DNA of 64,000 nt from BJGV01 sp964196335 (GTDB taxonomy: Bacteria; Pseudomonadota; Gammaproteobacteria; Burkholderiales; Nitrosomonadaceae). This document shows positions 19,521 through 29,304 of the stretch, in pieces. The position numbers and the translations under genes were made by a program. Numbering within the stretch: the stretch's first letter is position 1; each line of letters opens with the position of its first letter. The stretch is from the NCBI GenBank assembly GCA_965238155.1, contig OZ250175.1, positions 496,001 to 560,000 of the forward strand, in the 5' to 3' direction. Below the pieces are notes generated by a model. It had not been told where the DNA came from and did not search any database. It saw nothing but the letters and a program-made list of their open reading frames with translations.

Positions 19521-19644
19521 CCGATTATTAAATTCTACATGGATTAAAAATAAGTTCATAAATCTTTATATAGTCAGGTTAATATACAAATTAAATTATC
19601 AACTCAGAATTATTAAATTATCTATCTAATTAAAGGAATGCAAC

Positions 19645-19983
19645 ATGAGAAAAATAGAGGCCATAATTAAGCCTTTCAAGCTTGACGAGGTTCGTGAAGC
19701 TCTTAATGAAATTGGAGTGAGCGGGTTGACCATCACGGAAGTTAAAGGATTTGGTAGACAAAAAGGCCATACGGAGCTTTATCGTGGGGCTGAATATGTT
19801 GTTGACTTCTTGCCCAAGGTAAAAATAGAAACAATAGTAGTTGAAAAGCTTGTAGATAGCACTATAGAGACTATTGTAAAGGCTGCTCGTACTGGCAAGA
19901 TTGGAGACGGTAAGATCTTTGTCACTCTTGTGGAACAAGTAGTAAGGGTGCGTACCGGGGAACTAAATGAGGCAGCAATTTAA
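19645..19983 (+). CDS. glnB: PII nitrogen regulatory protein GlnB
   Basis: 112-residue PII signalling protein that binds ATP/ADP and 2-oxoglutarate and controls nitrogen assimilation. The T-loop has the uridylylation site Tyr51 in R-G-A-E-Y-V-V-D. The C-terminal signature is RTGKIGDGKIFV. The N-terminus MRKIEAIIKPFKLDEV is canonical. The SD AAAGGAA lies 7-9 bp upstream of the ATG. Located just after nadE and on the same strand. GlnK-like paralogs usually sit next to amtB, which is absent here, so GlnB is the better name. Confidence 0.93.
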   Translation: MRKIEAIIKPFKLDEVREALNEIGVSGLTITEVKGFGRQKGHTELYRGAEYVVDFLPKVKIETIVVEKLVDSTIETIVKAARTGKIGDGKIFVTLVEQVVRVRTGELNEAAI

Positions 19984-20199
19984 CTTGGATGCCAATAGTA
20001 AAAGTATAGCACCATGTATTTTCAAGCCAAAGTTTAGGTATGAATGCATTAACCGCTAGTTTTTTAGAATTATCTTTTTACCTTTTAAAGTTTTTGTAGA
20101 AAGCATTTGGGGTTATCCATCATTGTATTTTCAGAAGTATTATCTTGAGGTTCGTCATAGTACCGTGGAACTTAGTATGAAAAGGGTCATCAAATCAGT

Positions 20200-21705
20200 A
20201 TGAAAATACATTTTGTAATGACAGTTCTGCTGTTTTTGTTTGCTAAAAATATTTTTGCTAACGAATTACCCGATTTGGGTGAAGCATCTCAGGCTACCAT
20301 TTCTCCGTATGAAGAAAGGCAGATTGGTTTGGAGATAATGTCTGAGATTCGTGCTGATAGCAGGTACATTGATGATGCTGAAATAGCTGGGTATCTCACT
20401 AATCTGGGTTATAAACTAATTTCTGCCTCGGATGAGGCTCATCCAGACCAGGCGTTTGAATTTTTTGCTATTCGAGATCCATCAATCAATGCCTTTGCTT
20501 TACCGGGAGGGTTCATGGGTTTTAACAGCGGACTTATTCTTACAGCACAGAGTGAGTCAGAATTAGCAGGAGTGATGGTACATGAAATCTCACATGTTAC
20601 ACAAAAGCACCTTGCCCGCATGATTGCAGGTCAAAAGTATAGTCTGCTGACTACACTGGCATCTATAGCGTTAGCAATCTTAGCATCACGTGCAAGTTCA
20701 CAAGCAGGCCCTGCAGTTATGGCTACTACTCAAGCTATTACAGCTCAGTCACAATTAAATTTTACTCGTGCAAATGAAAAAGAAGCAGATCGTATTGGCT
20801 TAGGCGTACTGGTGAGGGCCGGGTTCAATCCTGCTGGCATGGCGACTTTTTTCGGACGTTTACAAAGAGCCGGTAGATTTCAAGGAAATGGTGCACCTTC
20901 TTATCTGCGTACTCACCCACTTACTTATGAACGTATAGCTGACATTGAGAATCGAACTCAGAGTTTACCTTACAAGCAGGTTCCTGACAGTATTGACTTT
21001 CAATTAGTCCGTGCCAAGTTACGCGCATCCGAGGGAAAATCCAGAGAAGCAGTAAAATACTTTGAATCTAATTTGCAAGAGAAGCGTTATAGTAATGAGA
21101 CGGTTGAACGTTATGGGCTGATAAGTGCTTTGTTGCGAGAAGGAAATAATTCGCGTGCAGATGAGGAGTTGGCGCTACTTTATGAGTCTCCTCATTATGA
21201 CATAATGAGTAAATTACAAGATAATCATCTACTAGGGGATGTTATTCAGATTGAACGGAAAATATTATACTCAAGCGCAATGATTGAAACGCTTGCAGCT
21301 CGTGTCAAATTTTCTGTTGGGCAGCATTCTGAAGCCCTGCGTATTTATAAGGTAGCGTTAAGAATTTATCCGCAACATCGGGCATTGATCTATGATTACG
21401 CCACTGCTTTATTATATGATGGCAATCAAAAAGAGATGCTTAAATTTATAAGCCAGCAGCTGCGATTTGCACCAAATGATATACGCCTATACAAATTACA
21501 AGCACAAGCTTATGAAGCAGATGGAAATAACATGTTACTACATCGTGCATTAGCAGAAGCTTATATTCGTCAGGGAGACCTTCCCAGAGCCATTAACCAA
21601 TTAGAAACTGCATTAAAAAGTAAAGATGGTAATTTTTACGAGATATCTAGTGCAGAAGCACGTCTTAAAGAGTTTCGGCATCGGTTGTCACTTGCTGAAG
21701 AATAA
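20200..21705 (+). CDS. bepA: BepA-like periplasmic M48 metalloprotease with TPR domain
   Basis: 501-residue periplasmic chaperone/protease of outer-membrane quality control. The signal peptide spans about residues 1-20 (MTVLLFLFAKNIFA). The M48 zinc site is HEISH in VMVHEISHVTQKHLARM, with the third ligand in NEKEADRIG. The C-terminal half (about 290-490) is helical TPR-like, with paired repeats such as SVGQHSEALRIYKVALRIYP. In E. coli BepA acts on stalled LptD and BamA. The gene stands alone downstream of glnB; the gene after it is the pilin glycosyltransferase. A second M48 protein, a lipoprotein, lies at 41156-41968. Confidence 0.87.
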   Translation: MKIHFVMTVLLFLFAKNIFANELPDLGEASQATISPYEERQIGLEIMSEIRADSRYIDDAEIAGYLTNLGYKLISASDEAHPDQAFEFFAIRDPSINAFALPGGFMGFNSGLILTAQSESELAGVMVHEISHVTQKHLARMIAGQKYSLLTTLASIALAILASRASSQAGPAVMATTQAITAQSQLNFTRANEKEADRIGLGVLVRAGFNPAGMATFFGRLQRAGRFQGNGAPSYLRTHPLTYERIADIENRTQSLPYKQVPDSIDFQLVRAKLRASEGKSREAVKYFESNLQEKRYSNETVERYGLISALLREGNNSRADEELALLYESPHYDIMSKLQDNHLLGDVIQIERKILYSSAMIETLAARVKFSVGQHSEALRIYKVALRIYPQHRALIYDYATALLYDGNQKEMLKFISQQLRFAPNDIRLYKLQAQAYEADGNNMLLHRALAEAYIRQGDLPRAINQLETALKSKDGNFYEISSAEARLKEFRHRLSLAEE

Positions 21706-21877
21706 GTCTGAAGTTTTAGGTGCTACTGGTCGTGCATAAGCTTATTTATTAATAGGCGGTAGCGACAAATAGCTATAAAGAATAGTTTTATACTGTAGCC
21801 GGAGTTTTACTTTGGTATCTATACAGTCTGTGGTACCTGTTATCCATAGTATTTCGGGCAGTATTTAAGATCAAAAT

Positions 21878-23713
21878 ATGAATGAAGAATTAAAAGATAA
21901 CGCTACAAGCGGAAAGTCCCCTCAATCATTTTTGGCACGCATAAGCCTTACTTTAATAGGATTAATGACTGTAATACCTTTTTTACAGTATCATCACGCG
22001 CGTCCAATACCAGCATTTTACACTGAGTATATTGCATTTGTTCTGGGAATAGCTGCATTGATATTGTTTCTTGTCGGGAGATATTGGCGAAACATTGCGC
22101 TACCGTGGATAGCTTTTGCTCCTCTAGGGCTGTTTGTCGTAATGCTGCTACAAATGAACTTAGGTATGTCTGCATACTATGAAATGCAAATTATCGTATT
22201 GTTTTATTTGTTATGGGCAATATTTCTGGTGATTCTGGGTGCAGTGCTGCGGAAGGAATTTGGATTAAAAGTTATTAGTATTGTACTTGCCTGGTTCTTT
22301 CTTGCAGGTGGAGAGATAAGTGCAACAGTAGGCATACTTCAACATTTCAATATCCATTCATTTCTGGATATTTTTATTGCAGCTAAGAATCATGCCGCCG
22401 TATACGGAAATATTGGCCAGACTAATCATTTTGCTACATATATAAGCCTTGCTCTGGCCTCATTGATTTTCCTTTTTTCTGCCTCTAGGATGCCCGTCTG
22501 GGTTGCCATATTACTAGCCCTTCCCCTTTTATTCGTTCTGGCTTTAAGTGGCTCAAGAAGTTCAGGAGTGTATTTGTTTGCAGTACTAGTACTTTCAATA
22601 TTACTTTACTGGCGTGGAACAGTTTGTACGGAAGGAGTCGTAGCAAAACGCAGATTATTAATAGCATCACTTTTCCAGATAATAGGGTTTGTATTTATGC
22701 AATGGTTAGTACAGACAAATTTGTTTGTTGCTCCAACAGGAACAATAACCGGGGTTGAACGAATTTTCGACCAAGCTACCAATTCTTCAATTAGATTTTA
22801 TTTATGGAAAGAAGCCTGGCATATGTTCTTACAGTCACCAATATTAGGGATAGGTACAGGGCAATTTGCCTGGCATCACTTTCAATTGGCGGCAGTATTT
22901 AAAAACCCGGAAATTTTTGGGATTTACAATAACGCACATAATATAATTTTGCATTTATTAGCTGAAACTGGTCTGGCCGGAACTCTACCGGTTATCGGTG
23001 GAATTGTAATCTGGTTAATTGGAATATATAAGGTAAAACGTCAGTCTCTGGACCTTGCATTATGGTGGTTATTGGCGTTAGTTGGAATCGTGTTTCTTCA
23101 CAGTCTGCATGAATTTCCGTTGTGGTATGGACATTTTCTTGGGATAACTGCATTCTTACTCGGAGCGGGTGAGATCCGCTTTATCCCGATTAGGCTTCCC
23201 CATATTGGAAAAATACTAATGTTTTTAGTATTAGTATTAGGTTCGTGGGTAATAGTAACAGTAGAGCAGGATTATCGTCAGATTGAGTCAATCATGCCTG
23301 CACAAAATAATCAAAACAAATCACTAACTGATACTAACAGTACCGTTTTACAGGCATTACATCAAAAAACACTACTTTCACCCTATGTTGATTATGCGTT
23401 ATCAAGTGCAATGGAATTAAACCAGGAGAAACTTGATCTTAAACTGAAAGTTAACCAGCGAGTGATGAAATTTCATCCGAGTGGACCGGTAACATATAAA
23501 CATGCGGTTTTACTGGCGTTAAACGGGGAAGATGAGGCAGCAATAGAGCAGGCAGAGTATGCTGCATTAGCATATCCAAATGATCTTGGAAGTTTTGCTA
23601 ATTCACTTAAGCTGCTGGAAGCTGAATCCGCTGGAGTCTTGAAAAATCTCGAAATATGGGTGGACAAAAAACTTAAAGAGAAAGAAAAAGAGCGATCTGA
23701 CGCGTATTTGTAG
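21878..23713 (+). CDS. pglL: PglL/PilO-like O-oligosaccharyltransferase (Wzy_C family)
   Basis: 611-residue polytopic membrane protein with about 12 hydrophobic segments in residues 20-450 and a soluble, helical C-terminal tail. The central GNIGQTNHFATYISLALA segment (about residue 177) and the long periplasmic loop with GIGTGQFAWHH and NNAHNIILHLLAETGLAG are typical of Wzy_C ligases of the PglL type. The loop His residues probably form the active site. PglL-type enzymes transfer lipid-linked glycan onto pilins in the periplasm. Two pilin genes lie immediately downstream on the opposite strand, which supports pilin as the target. O-antigen ligase WaaL is the alternative. Confidence 0.82.
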   Translation: MNEELKDNATSGKSPQSFLARISLTLIGLMTVIPFLQYHHARPIPAFYTEYIAFVLGIAALILFLVGRYWRNIALPWIAFAPLGLFVVMLLQMNLGMSAYYEMQIIVLFYLLWAIFLVILGAVLRKEFGLKVISIVLAWFFLAGGEISATVGILQHFNIHSFLDIFIAAKNHAAVYGNIGQTNHFATYISLALASLIFLFSASRMPVWVAILLALPLLFVLALSGSRSSGVYLFAVLVLSILLYWRGTVCTEGVVAKRRLLIASLFQIIGFVFMQWLVQTNLFVAPTGTITGVERIFDQATNSSIRFYLWKEAWHMFLQSPILGIGTGQFAWHHFQLAAVFKNPEIFGIYNNAHNIILHLLAETGLAGTLPVIGGIVIWLIGIYKVKRQSLDLALWWLLALVGIVFLHSLHEFPLWYGHFLGITAFLLGAGEIRFIPIRLPHIGKILMFLVLVLGSWVIVTVEQDYRQIESIMPAQNNQNKSLTDTNSTVLQALHQKTLLSPYVDYALSSAMELNQEKLDLKLKVNQRVMKFHPSGPVTYKHAVLLALNGEDEAAIEQAEYAALAYPNDLGSFANSLKLLEAESAGVLKNLEIWVDKKLKEKEKERSDAYL

Positions 23714-23781
23714 GGTCCGTTACACTAGCAGTTTAGAAATATCATTTGTAGTCTTTCAAAATAGCATACCAACCAAATAAA

Positions 23782-23811
23782 GCCCCCGTCCACATATATG
23801 TGGACGGGGGC
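23782..23811 (-). terminator. Perfect 30-bp palindrome acting as pilin terminator
   Basis: GCCCCCGTCCACATA is followed directly by its exact reverse complement, giving a GC-rich hairpin. Read on the minus strand it is followed by TTTATTT, which fits a rho-independent terminator for the pilin gene that ends at 23841. On the plus strand it lies about 70 bp after the pglL stop but has no T-run, so it would terminate that gene poorly. Confidence 0.8.
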
Positions 23812-23840
23812 GGGTATTACTAACCTGGGATCAGGCTTGT

Positions 23841-24304
23841 TTACTTACAAGCTGCAGGGCGATACCGCAGAGCGGTAGTTCCGTCTGTACCACCTACAGA
23901 GACAATCCCGGCTGCGTCACAGAACCATTCCTGTCCGTTTCCTGTTGCTACTAACCTCATGGACGAGCTAATTAAGCCTGCGCACTCACACCGGTAGCCT
24001 TAAACGTTGCGGTTACCTGAAAACCGGATGCCAGAGTTAGCGGAGTAACGGTAGCAACATATTTTCCGGACTGTGTGGTTATAAGTGAATTAAATTCGGT
24101 TGATGTAGCCCATGCTCCTTTATCAGCATAAAACTCAGCAACCGGTGTTTTCACACCACCCATCAGATTGATTGCTTCCGTTACTTGTGCACGGGCAATA
24201 TAGTCCTGATAGGCCGGAATTGCTACAGCAGCCAAAATACCGATAATTGCAACCACAATCATCAGCTCGATCAAGGTAAAACCTTTTTGTATTTGCTTAA
24301 TCAT
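23841..24304 (-). pseudogene. pilA: Type IV major pilin PilA, frameshifted before the disulfide region
   Basis: Class III prepilin with a short leader MIKQIQKG and cleavage site G/FTLIE, followed by the hydrophobic alpha1 helix (LMIVVAIIGILAAVAIPAYQDY). As written it stops at 23972 after 110 residues. The next frame downstream encodes a normal pilin end: GLISSSMRLVATGNG, then W-F-C...P-A-A-C-K and a stop at 23841-23843, supplying both Cys of the pilin disulfide loop. One extra G at the GG of CAGG (plus-strand CC 23977-23978) would join the two into a ~154-residue pilin close in length to its neighbour. The ATG has a strong AGGAG. Sequence error, real inactivation or an antigenic switch are all possible. 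Confidence 0.82.
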
Positions 24305-24424
24305 GATAAGACTCCTTTTGTAAAAATCAATGGTCTAGAAATATGTTTCTTTGCTTATTAAATACAAAGAAATTTCTATGCCAGGTATTCCAAGAACGTA
24401 TCCTATATATTTAATCCTGATTCA

Positions 24425-24901
24425 TTATTTACACACCTGCGGCAGGAATTTGAGGTCAACCCCATTCGTAACAGGTGCTTTACAAACCCAGTTTTGGGCA
24501 TTTGATGTTGTTAGCTGCAATTCCTTACCTATAAGATCAGGGCTTACACCGGCATTCTTCATGGTTACAGTGACCTCATAGTCTGATACGAAGGCAGCTG
24601 ACATGGAGGCGACATATTTTCCACTTTGTTGAGGGACAGAAACGGTAAAATCTGAACCGATCGGCCAGGATCCAAAATTACTGTAATAATCCCCTACAGG
24701 AGATTTGACGCCACTTAGTAAATTTAAGGCTTCTACCATTTGTGTTCGTGCAATGTAGTCCTGATAAGCCGGCACAGATACTGCAGCTAAAATACCAATA
24801 ATTGCAACCACAATCATCAGTTCAATCAAGGTGAACCCTTGTTTTAACTTGATTAAAGTTCCCTGCCGAATTTTGAGGCCTTTTTTTAATAAATTTTCCA
24901 T
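24425..24901 (-). CDS. pilA: Type IV pilin PilA, second copy
   Basis: 158-residue prepilin. The cleavage site G/FTLIELMIVV is at residues 22/23, so the leader is long (22 residues, rich in Lys, MENLLKKGLKIRQG...) compared with 8 in the neighbouring copy. The mature part has the canonical alpha1 helix, the AYQDYIARTQMVEALNLLSGVK segment, and a C-terminal disulfide pair in N-W-V-C...P-Q-V-C-K. It is 120 bp upstream of the other pilin on the same strand; the two are diverged duplicates. A sigma-54-like promoter precedes it. The gene is intact and is probably the expressed major pilin if the neighbour is truly broken. Confidence 0.88.
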   Translation of the reverse strand: MENLLKKGLKIRQGTLIKLKQGFTLIELMIVVAIIGILAAVSVPAYQDYIARTQMVEALNLLSGVKSPVGDYYSNFGSWPIGSDFTVSVPQQSGKYVASMSAAFVSDYEVTVTMKNAGVSPDLIGKELQLTTSNAQNWVCKAPVTNGVDLKFLPQVCK

Positions 24902-24943
24902 ATGTACATAATATCGACCAGAAGTTAACTTAACTTTATATCA

Positions 24944-24960
24944 AGCAGGTTTCATGCCAG
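24944..24960 (-). promoter_or_regulatory. Sigma-54-type (-24/-12) promoter of the pilin genes
   Basis: On the minus strand CTGGCATGAAACCTGCT matches the -24/-12 consensus (YTGGCACGN4TTGCW) at all but two positions, with the invariant GG and GC at the right spacing. It lies 43 bp upstream of the pilin ATG at 24901. PilA genes are often sigma-54 dependent through PilR, but no pilSR genes are in this window. Confidence 0.6.
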
Positions 24961-25192
24961 TAGTTTGTATAAATTTAGTGCTATCTCTTATTTATTTGTT
25001 TTTCTTGTCATTTTTATTACATATTCTCGGGTGAGAAAGAGCAATATTTGTGCGGAAATGGGCTGAAACTGCCGTTTTTTGTTAAATTGTTTTGCGTACC
25101 ATGACGATGTGATACAAACACTCTGAGTAAATTACTGAAGAAGATCTTAAGGTATAAAGATAAATACAGCTGCTTTACGAATAAACTATGCT

Positions 25193-26844
25193 CTATGGGA
25201 AGTAGCCAGGTATTTTTGATTCGTCTACGGAATCAATTTGTTCTGGATCAAGGAATTTTCTGGCAAAATCTAGATAAACTTTCTCTCGTACAAAGACATC
25301 AAATAAATCAGGGTCTACGTGACCATTAAGCTTGAATTTCCCTAGAATATGGAGAGATTCAGTTAGCGATTTACCTTTTTTGTAGGGACGATCTATTGAC
25401 GTAAGTGCTTCGAAAATATCTGCGATACCCATTACCAGAGCTTGAACTGACATTTGTTCTCGCGTGAGGCCGCGTGGGTAGCCTTTTCCATCCATGCGTT
25501 CATGATGACCACCGGCATATTCAGGTACGTTGCGTAAATTTTTTGGCCAAGGAAGTGATTCCAGCATCTTAATAGTGACTACAATATGATGATTTATAAT
25601 GTTTCTTTCTTCTTGTGTCAGTGTGCCAGATTTGATGCATAGGCTGTTGATCTCATCCTCGGTTAGAAATGAAGCCTGTTTTCCTGCCGTGTTTCGCCAG
25701 GTATATCGGGAGCCAATTTGTCTGACTCGCTCTTGAGATTCAGGTGACATGGATTCGCCGCCTATATTACATTCCTGAAGAAATTTACAATCTTCATTCA
25801 TCTTAGTGATGTGTTCCCGAAACTGCTGCTCTAACTTTGCAATATTCAGTTCTCCGGTTTTTGTATGAGTTTTTAGTTTGGCATTAAGAAATTCTATTTC
25901 GGCATCACGTTTCAATACTTCGAAACGCGTATTGATCATATGAATCTGGTCAGAGATAGTATGTAATTTAGTAGCTTTATCTACTACATGTACTGGTGTT
26001 GTAACCTTTCCACAATCGTGTAATAGTCCTGCAATTTTTAATTCTTGCCGGTCTTTTTCTGTCATATGAAAATTTTTGAGTGGCCCGTAACTGGTTAGGT
26101 TTACAGCTTCTGCAAGCATCATAGTAAGTGCTGGAACCCGCTCACAATGTTTTCCTGTGTAGGGAGATTTATCATCAATTGCGGTATTAATCAGTTTAAT
26201 GAAAGATTCAAATAAATTTTCCAGTTGATTTATAAGTTGTCTGTTTGTCAATGCAATGGCAGCCTGAGAGGAAAGTGATTCGACGAGATTTTGATCAGTA
26301 TCTGTAAAAGGAATAATTGAATTATCCAATCTATGTTGTGCATTAATTAGCTGTAATACACTGATGATCTCATTCTCATGATTTTTCATTGGAACAGTTA
26401 AAAATGACTGAGACCGGTATCCGTTTTTTTGTCAAAATCTTTGGTGCCTGTGAAATCAAATCCGACTGCTGTGTAAGCATCTTCAATATTGACGGTACAG
26501 TCATGTAATGCGGTATAGGCAACCACCATTGAGTTGTTTGGTTCTCCATTGTCACTAGATAATTTTACGGGATAGAACGGAATAGGTGTGCCAGTCGTGC
26601 CACCCATTGCAATTTGAAGAGAATCTGTACGGATTATTTCGAAACTAAGGGTACGATTTTTTCCTTCACCTTTCATCAAATAAATTGTTCCGCCATCCGC
26701 GTTGGTAATTTTCTTGGCGGATATTAGTATGGTTTCTAAAAGATGTGTAGTACCTTTTCCCTTTGATAATGCAATACCGATGGTATTAAGTTCTCTCAGC
26801 TTTTTCCACAGGTCATCCGTGGTTATTGTATTCATTTCTGTCAC
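25193..26844 (-). pseudogene. GAF/HD-GYP domain protein (putative c-di-GMP phosphodiesterase), frameshifted
   Basis: The N-terminal GAF domain (about residues 1-200) is split by a frameshift at 26421-26430, an A7/GG stretch on the coding strand. The first frame ends ...DFDKKTDTGLSHF; the correct continuation, GYRSQSFLTVP then M-K-N-H-E-N-E, is in the next frame. One added base restores a ~550-residue protein. The HD-GYP domain has HD in GLLHDCGKVTTPVHVVDKATKL and the HHERMDGKGYPRGL motif, but about 130 extra residues lie between them, an unusual insertion. HD-GYP domains hydrolyse c-di-GMP. It lies 30 bp downstream of the GAF-ATPase gene and shares its operon. Confidence 0.83.
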
Positions 26845-26873
26845 TGGTTTAGCGATTCTTCTTTACTGTGGTT

Positions 26874-29252
26874 TTATTTGATACATACTGTACGTACTTG
26901 TTGCATATCGGTGATACCTTGTAATACTTTTTCTACACCGTCTTGTTTCAAAGTGCGCATACCGTCGCCAAGTGCAGTAACCAGCATCTCAGCCACTCTG
27001 GCATGCTCCTGAATATTCTTTTTTAGAGCATCGGTAGCAATTAATAATTCATGCAGGCCAACCCGGCCTTTATAGCCGCTTTCGCTGCAGGCATCACAGC
27101 CCACTGATTCATATAGCATAATTCGTCCTTTATCATCACCATATTGTTTCTTCCAGTCAGCAAGAATTTCCTTCTGGGCCGCTTTAGGATCAATTTTGAA
27201 GCGGTCAATATTTTGTAGCTCTTCACAGTATTCTTTTAACAACAATTCTAATTCTTGCTCATCAGCAGCATGAGATTTCTTGCATTTGCATAACCTTTTG
27301 GCCAAACGTTGAGCAAGAATCCCTAGCAATGCATCAGAGAAGTTGAACGGATCCATTCCCATGTCCAGCAGGCGTATGATTGATTCAGTAGCACTATTGG
27401 TATGCAGGGTAGCAAATACTAAGTGACCGGTTAATGAGGCCTCAATACCAATACTGGTAGTTTCCGCATCCCGCATTTCACTAACCATGATAATATCCGG
27501 ATCTGCCCGCAAAAATGATTTCATTACTGTTGGGAATGTAAGTCCTGCTTTAACGTTCATTTGGACCTGACGCAATCCTCTTTGCGTGATCTCAACAGGA
27601 TCTTCAGCAGTCCATATTTTGGTTTCAGGAGTATTAAGGGATTTCAATATTGAATGTAATGTAGTGGTTTTACCGGAACCGGTTGGACCACATACGAAAA
27701 ACAGGCCATAAGGCTTAGCTACAGTTGCTTTAAGCTCCTTTAAATTAAGTGGTGTGAAACCCATTTTATCAAGTGGAATAGGTTCTCCTGCCGCCAGAAT
27801 ACGCATTACCACATCTTCCATACTGCCAACAGAAGGGATAGTGGCAACCCGCAACTCAATATCTAACGGTCCGAATTTCCTGAATTTGATTTTCCCATCC
27901 TGTGGTTTTCGTTTTTGTGAAATGTCCATATCACACATAATTTTGATGCGTGTCACTAAAGGATTACGATAGCTTGAAGGTAATTCAATGTATGGCATTA
28001 ACGACCCATCTCTGCGAAAGCGAACCTGTGTTTTTGCTTTACCCGGATAAGGTTCGATATGAATATCAGAAACCCCCATTTTATGGGCGTCAATAATGAT
28101 TTTGTTAACTAGTTTTACCAATTCGTTGTCAGCTGCAGCTGAAACTTCCTCTGCTACACCTGGCATATCTTCTTCATCTTCAAGGCTGGATAGCATGTCA
28201 TCAATGTTTCCGCTATCTGACTCAGCCAAACTGTTTGCACCGTAAAACAGATCCAAAGTTGAATGAAATTCTCTGGCTGGGCAAACTTTATAAATGATTT
28301 TATGCTTGGAGAAGATGTTGTTGACGATCCTTGAAGATTTGATTTTTTCAGGATCAGTAGTCAGAATCACCAGTCCTTCCTTAGTGTCATCAATTGGTAC
28401 CCAGTGGTTGTTTGCCACGTAATCACGTTTCAGATTTTTAAGTAGATCTGCGGGCTTAATACGTTCAGGTTTTAAAGGCTCATATTCAACCCCGAAAAAT
28501 GATGCCAGTGCTTTTCCTAGAGATGGAAGTTTGACCTGAAACTCATCAATCAAGACATCTTCCAGGCTAACCCCTTTTCTGCGAGCAGAACGAGTTGCAA
28601 GGTCGAGCTCTGCAGATGACACCACGGCGTCAGTCACTAGATGGTCATATTTTGATTTAACAGATTGCTGAACTTTCTGGCGCTGCTTGAAAGCGATAGC
28701 TAATGTTTGACAAAGTTCATTTACTCCGTCTATAGCTATTTGTGTAAAAGGTACATTAGCTTTGCTGTTGAGTAATTGAACAACCCCAAGTAACTCATCA
28801 TTATTTACATCTAGTATTGGAGCTACCAGCATTTGCTTGGTACGATAACCAGTACGCTTATCTACCTCTTTCTGAAAATGGAGTTGAGGGCTTAGTTCTC
28901 TTAATTCTCTCTCATCGTAAACATCTTTTATATTGGCAACTTTTTTGCTTAAAGCAATGAAGCCGGCGATGCTTTGGTTTGCAATGGGAAGCTTTAAATC
29001 CTTAAATGAATTAAGGCCAGTCTTTACCTTAGAGATGATGCAGCTTTTATCTTCACTGACAGAGTATATGGTTAAACGATCTACGTTAAATAAAGCGCAA
29101 ATATCCTTGCTTACCTCTAATATAATTTCGTCAATATTATTAGTGGCGTGGATTTTGTTAGTAACTACATGTAAATTCTTGGAGAAATCCAGCTTGGTGC
29201 TGATTTCAGAGTGGTTGTCTTGAGCATGTCTAGTTGTGCTAATTGTACTCAT
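26874..29252 (-). CDS. GAF domain fused to a PilB/GspE-type secretion ATPase
   Basis: 792-residue fusion. The N-terminal GAF domain (about 25-195) contains I-C-A-L-F-N-V-D-R-L-T-I-Y and GYRTKQMLVAPI. Next is a GspE_N/MshEN-like region (about 215-340). The T2SS/T4P ATPase domain (about 385-790) has Walker A CGPTGSGKTTT near 525, an Asp box and a Walker B reading IIMVSEMRD (usual: VGEIRD), TGHLVFATLHTN, and a zinc site from C-K-C-K-K and CDAC. Such ATPases drive pilus assembly or type II secretion; the GAF and MshEN-like parts suggest control by a small molecule such as a cyclic nucleotide. No platform protein or secretin is adjacent. Pilins and second-messenger enzymes flank it. Confidence 0.88.
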   Translation of the reverse strand: MSTISTTRHAQDNHSEISTKLDFSKNLHVVTNKIHATNNIDEIILEVSKDICALFNVDRLTIYSVSEDKSCIISKVKTGLNSFKDLKLPIANQSIAGFIALSKKVANIKDVYDERELRELSPQLHFQKEVDKRTGYRTKQMLVAPILDVNNDELLGVVQLLNSKANVPFTQIAIDGVNELCQTLAIAFKQRQKVQQSVKSKYDHLVTDAVVSSAELDLATRSARRKGVSLEDVLIDEFQVKLPSLGKALASFFGVEYEPLKPERIKPADLLKNLKRDYVANNHWVPIDDTKEGLVILTTDPEKIKSSRIVNNIFSKHKIIYKVCPAREFHSTLDLFYGANSLAESDSGNIDDMLSSLEDEEDMPGVAEEVSAAADNELVKLVNKIIIDAHKMGVSDIHIEPYPGKAKTQVRFRRDGSLMPYIELPSSYRNPLVTRIKIMCDMDISQKRKPQDGKIKFRKFGPLDIELRVATIPSVGSMEDVVMRILAAGEPIPLDKMGFTPLNLKELKATVAKPYGLFFVCGPTGSGKTTTLHSILKSLNTPETKIWTAEDPVEITQRGLRQVQMNVKAGLTFPTVMKSFLRADPDIIMVSEMRDAETTSIGIEASLTGHLVFATLHTNSATESIIRLLDMGMDPFNFSDALLGILAQRLAKRLCKCKKSHAADEQELELLLKEYCEELQNIDRFKIDPKAAQKEILADWKKQYGDDKGRIMLYESVGCDACSESGYKGRVGLHELLIATDALKKNIQEHARVAEMLVTALGDGMRTLKQDGVEKVLQGITDMQQVRTVCIK

Positions 29253-29304
29253 AACATTACTCTATCCAGACTTATAAGGATTGAAAAAACCAGTTTAATA
29301 AATC

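Noticed and set aside
24368..24384. Second sigma-54-like element ahead of the frameshifted pilin (CTGGCATAGAAATTTCT)
   Set aside because: The -12 element reads TTTC and lacks the required GC, so a working promoter is unlikely.
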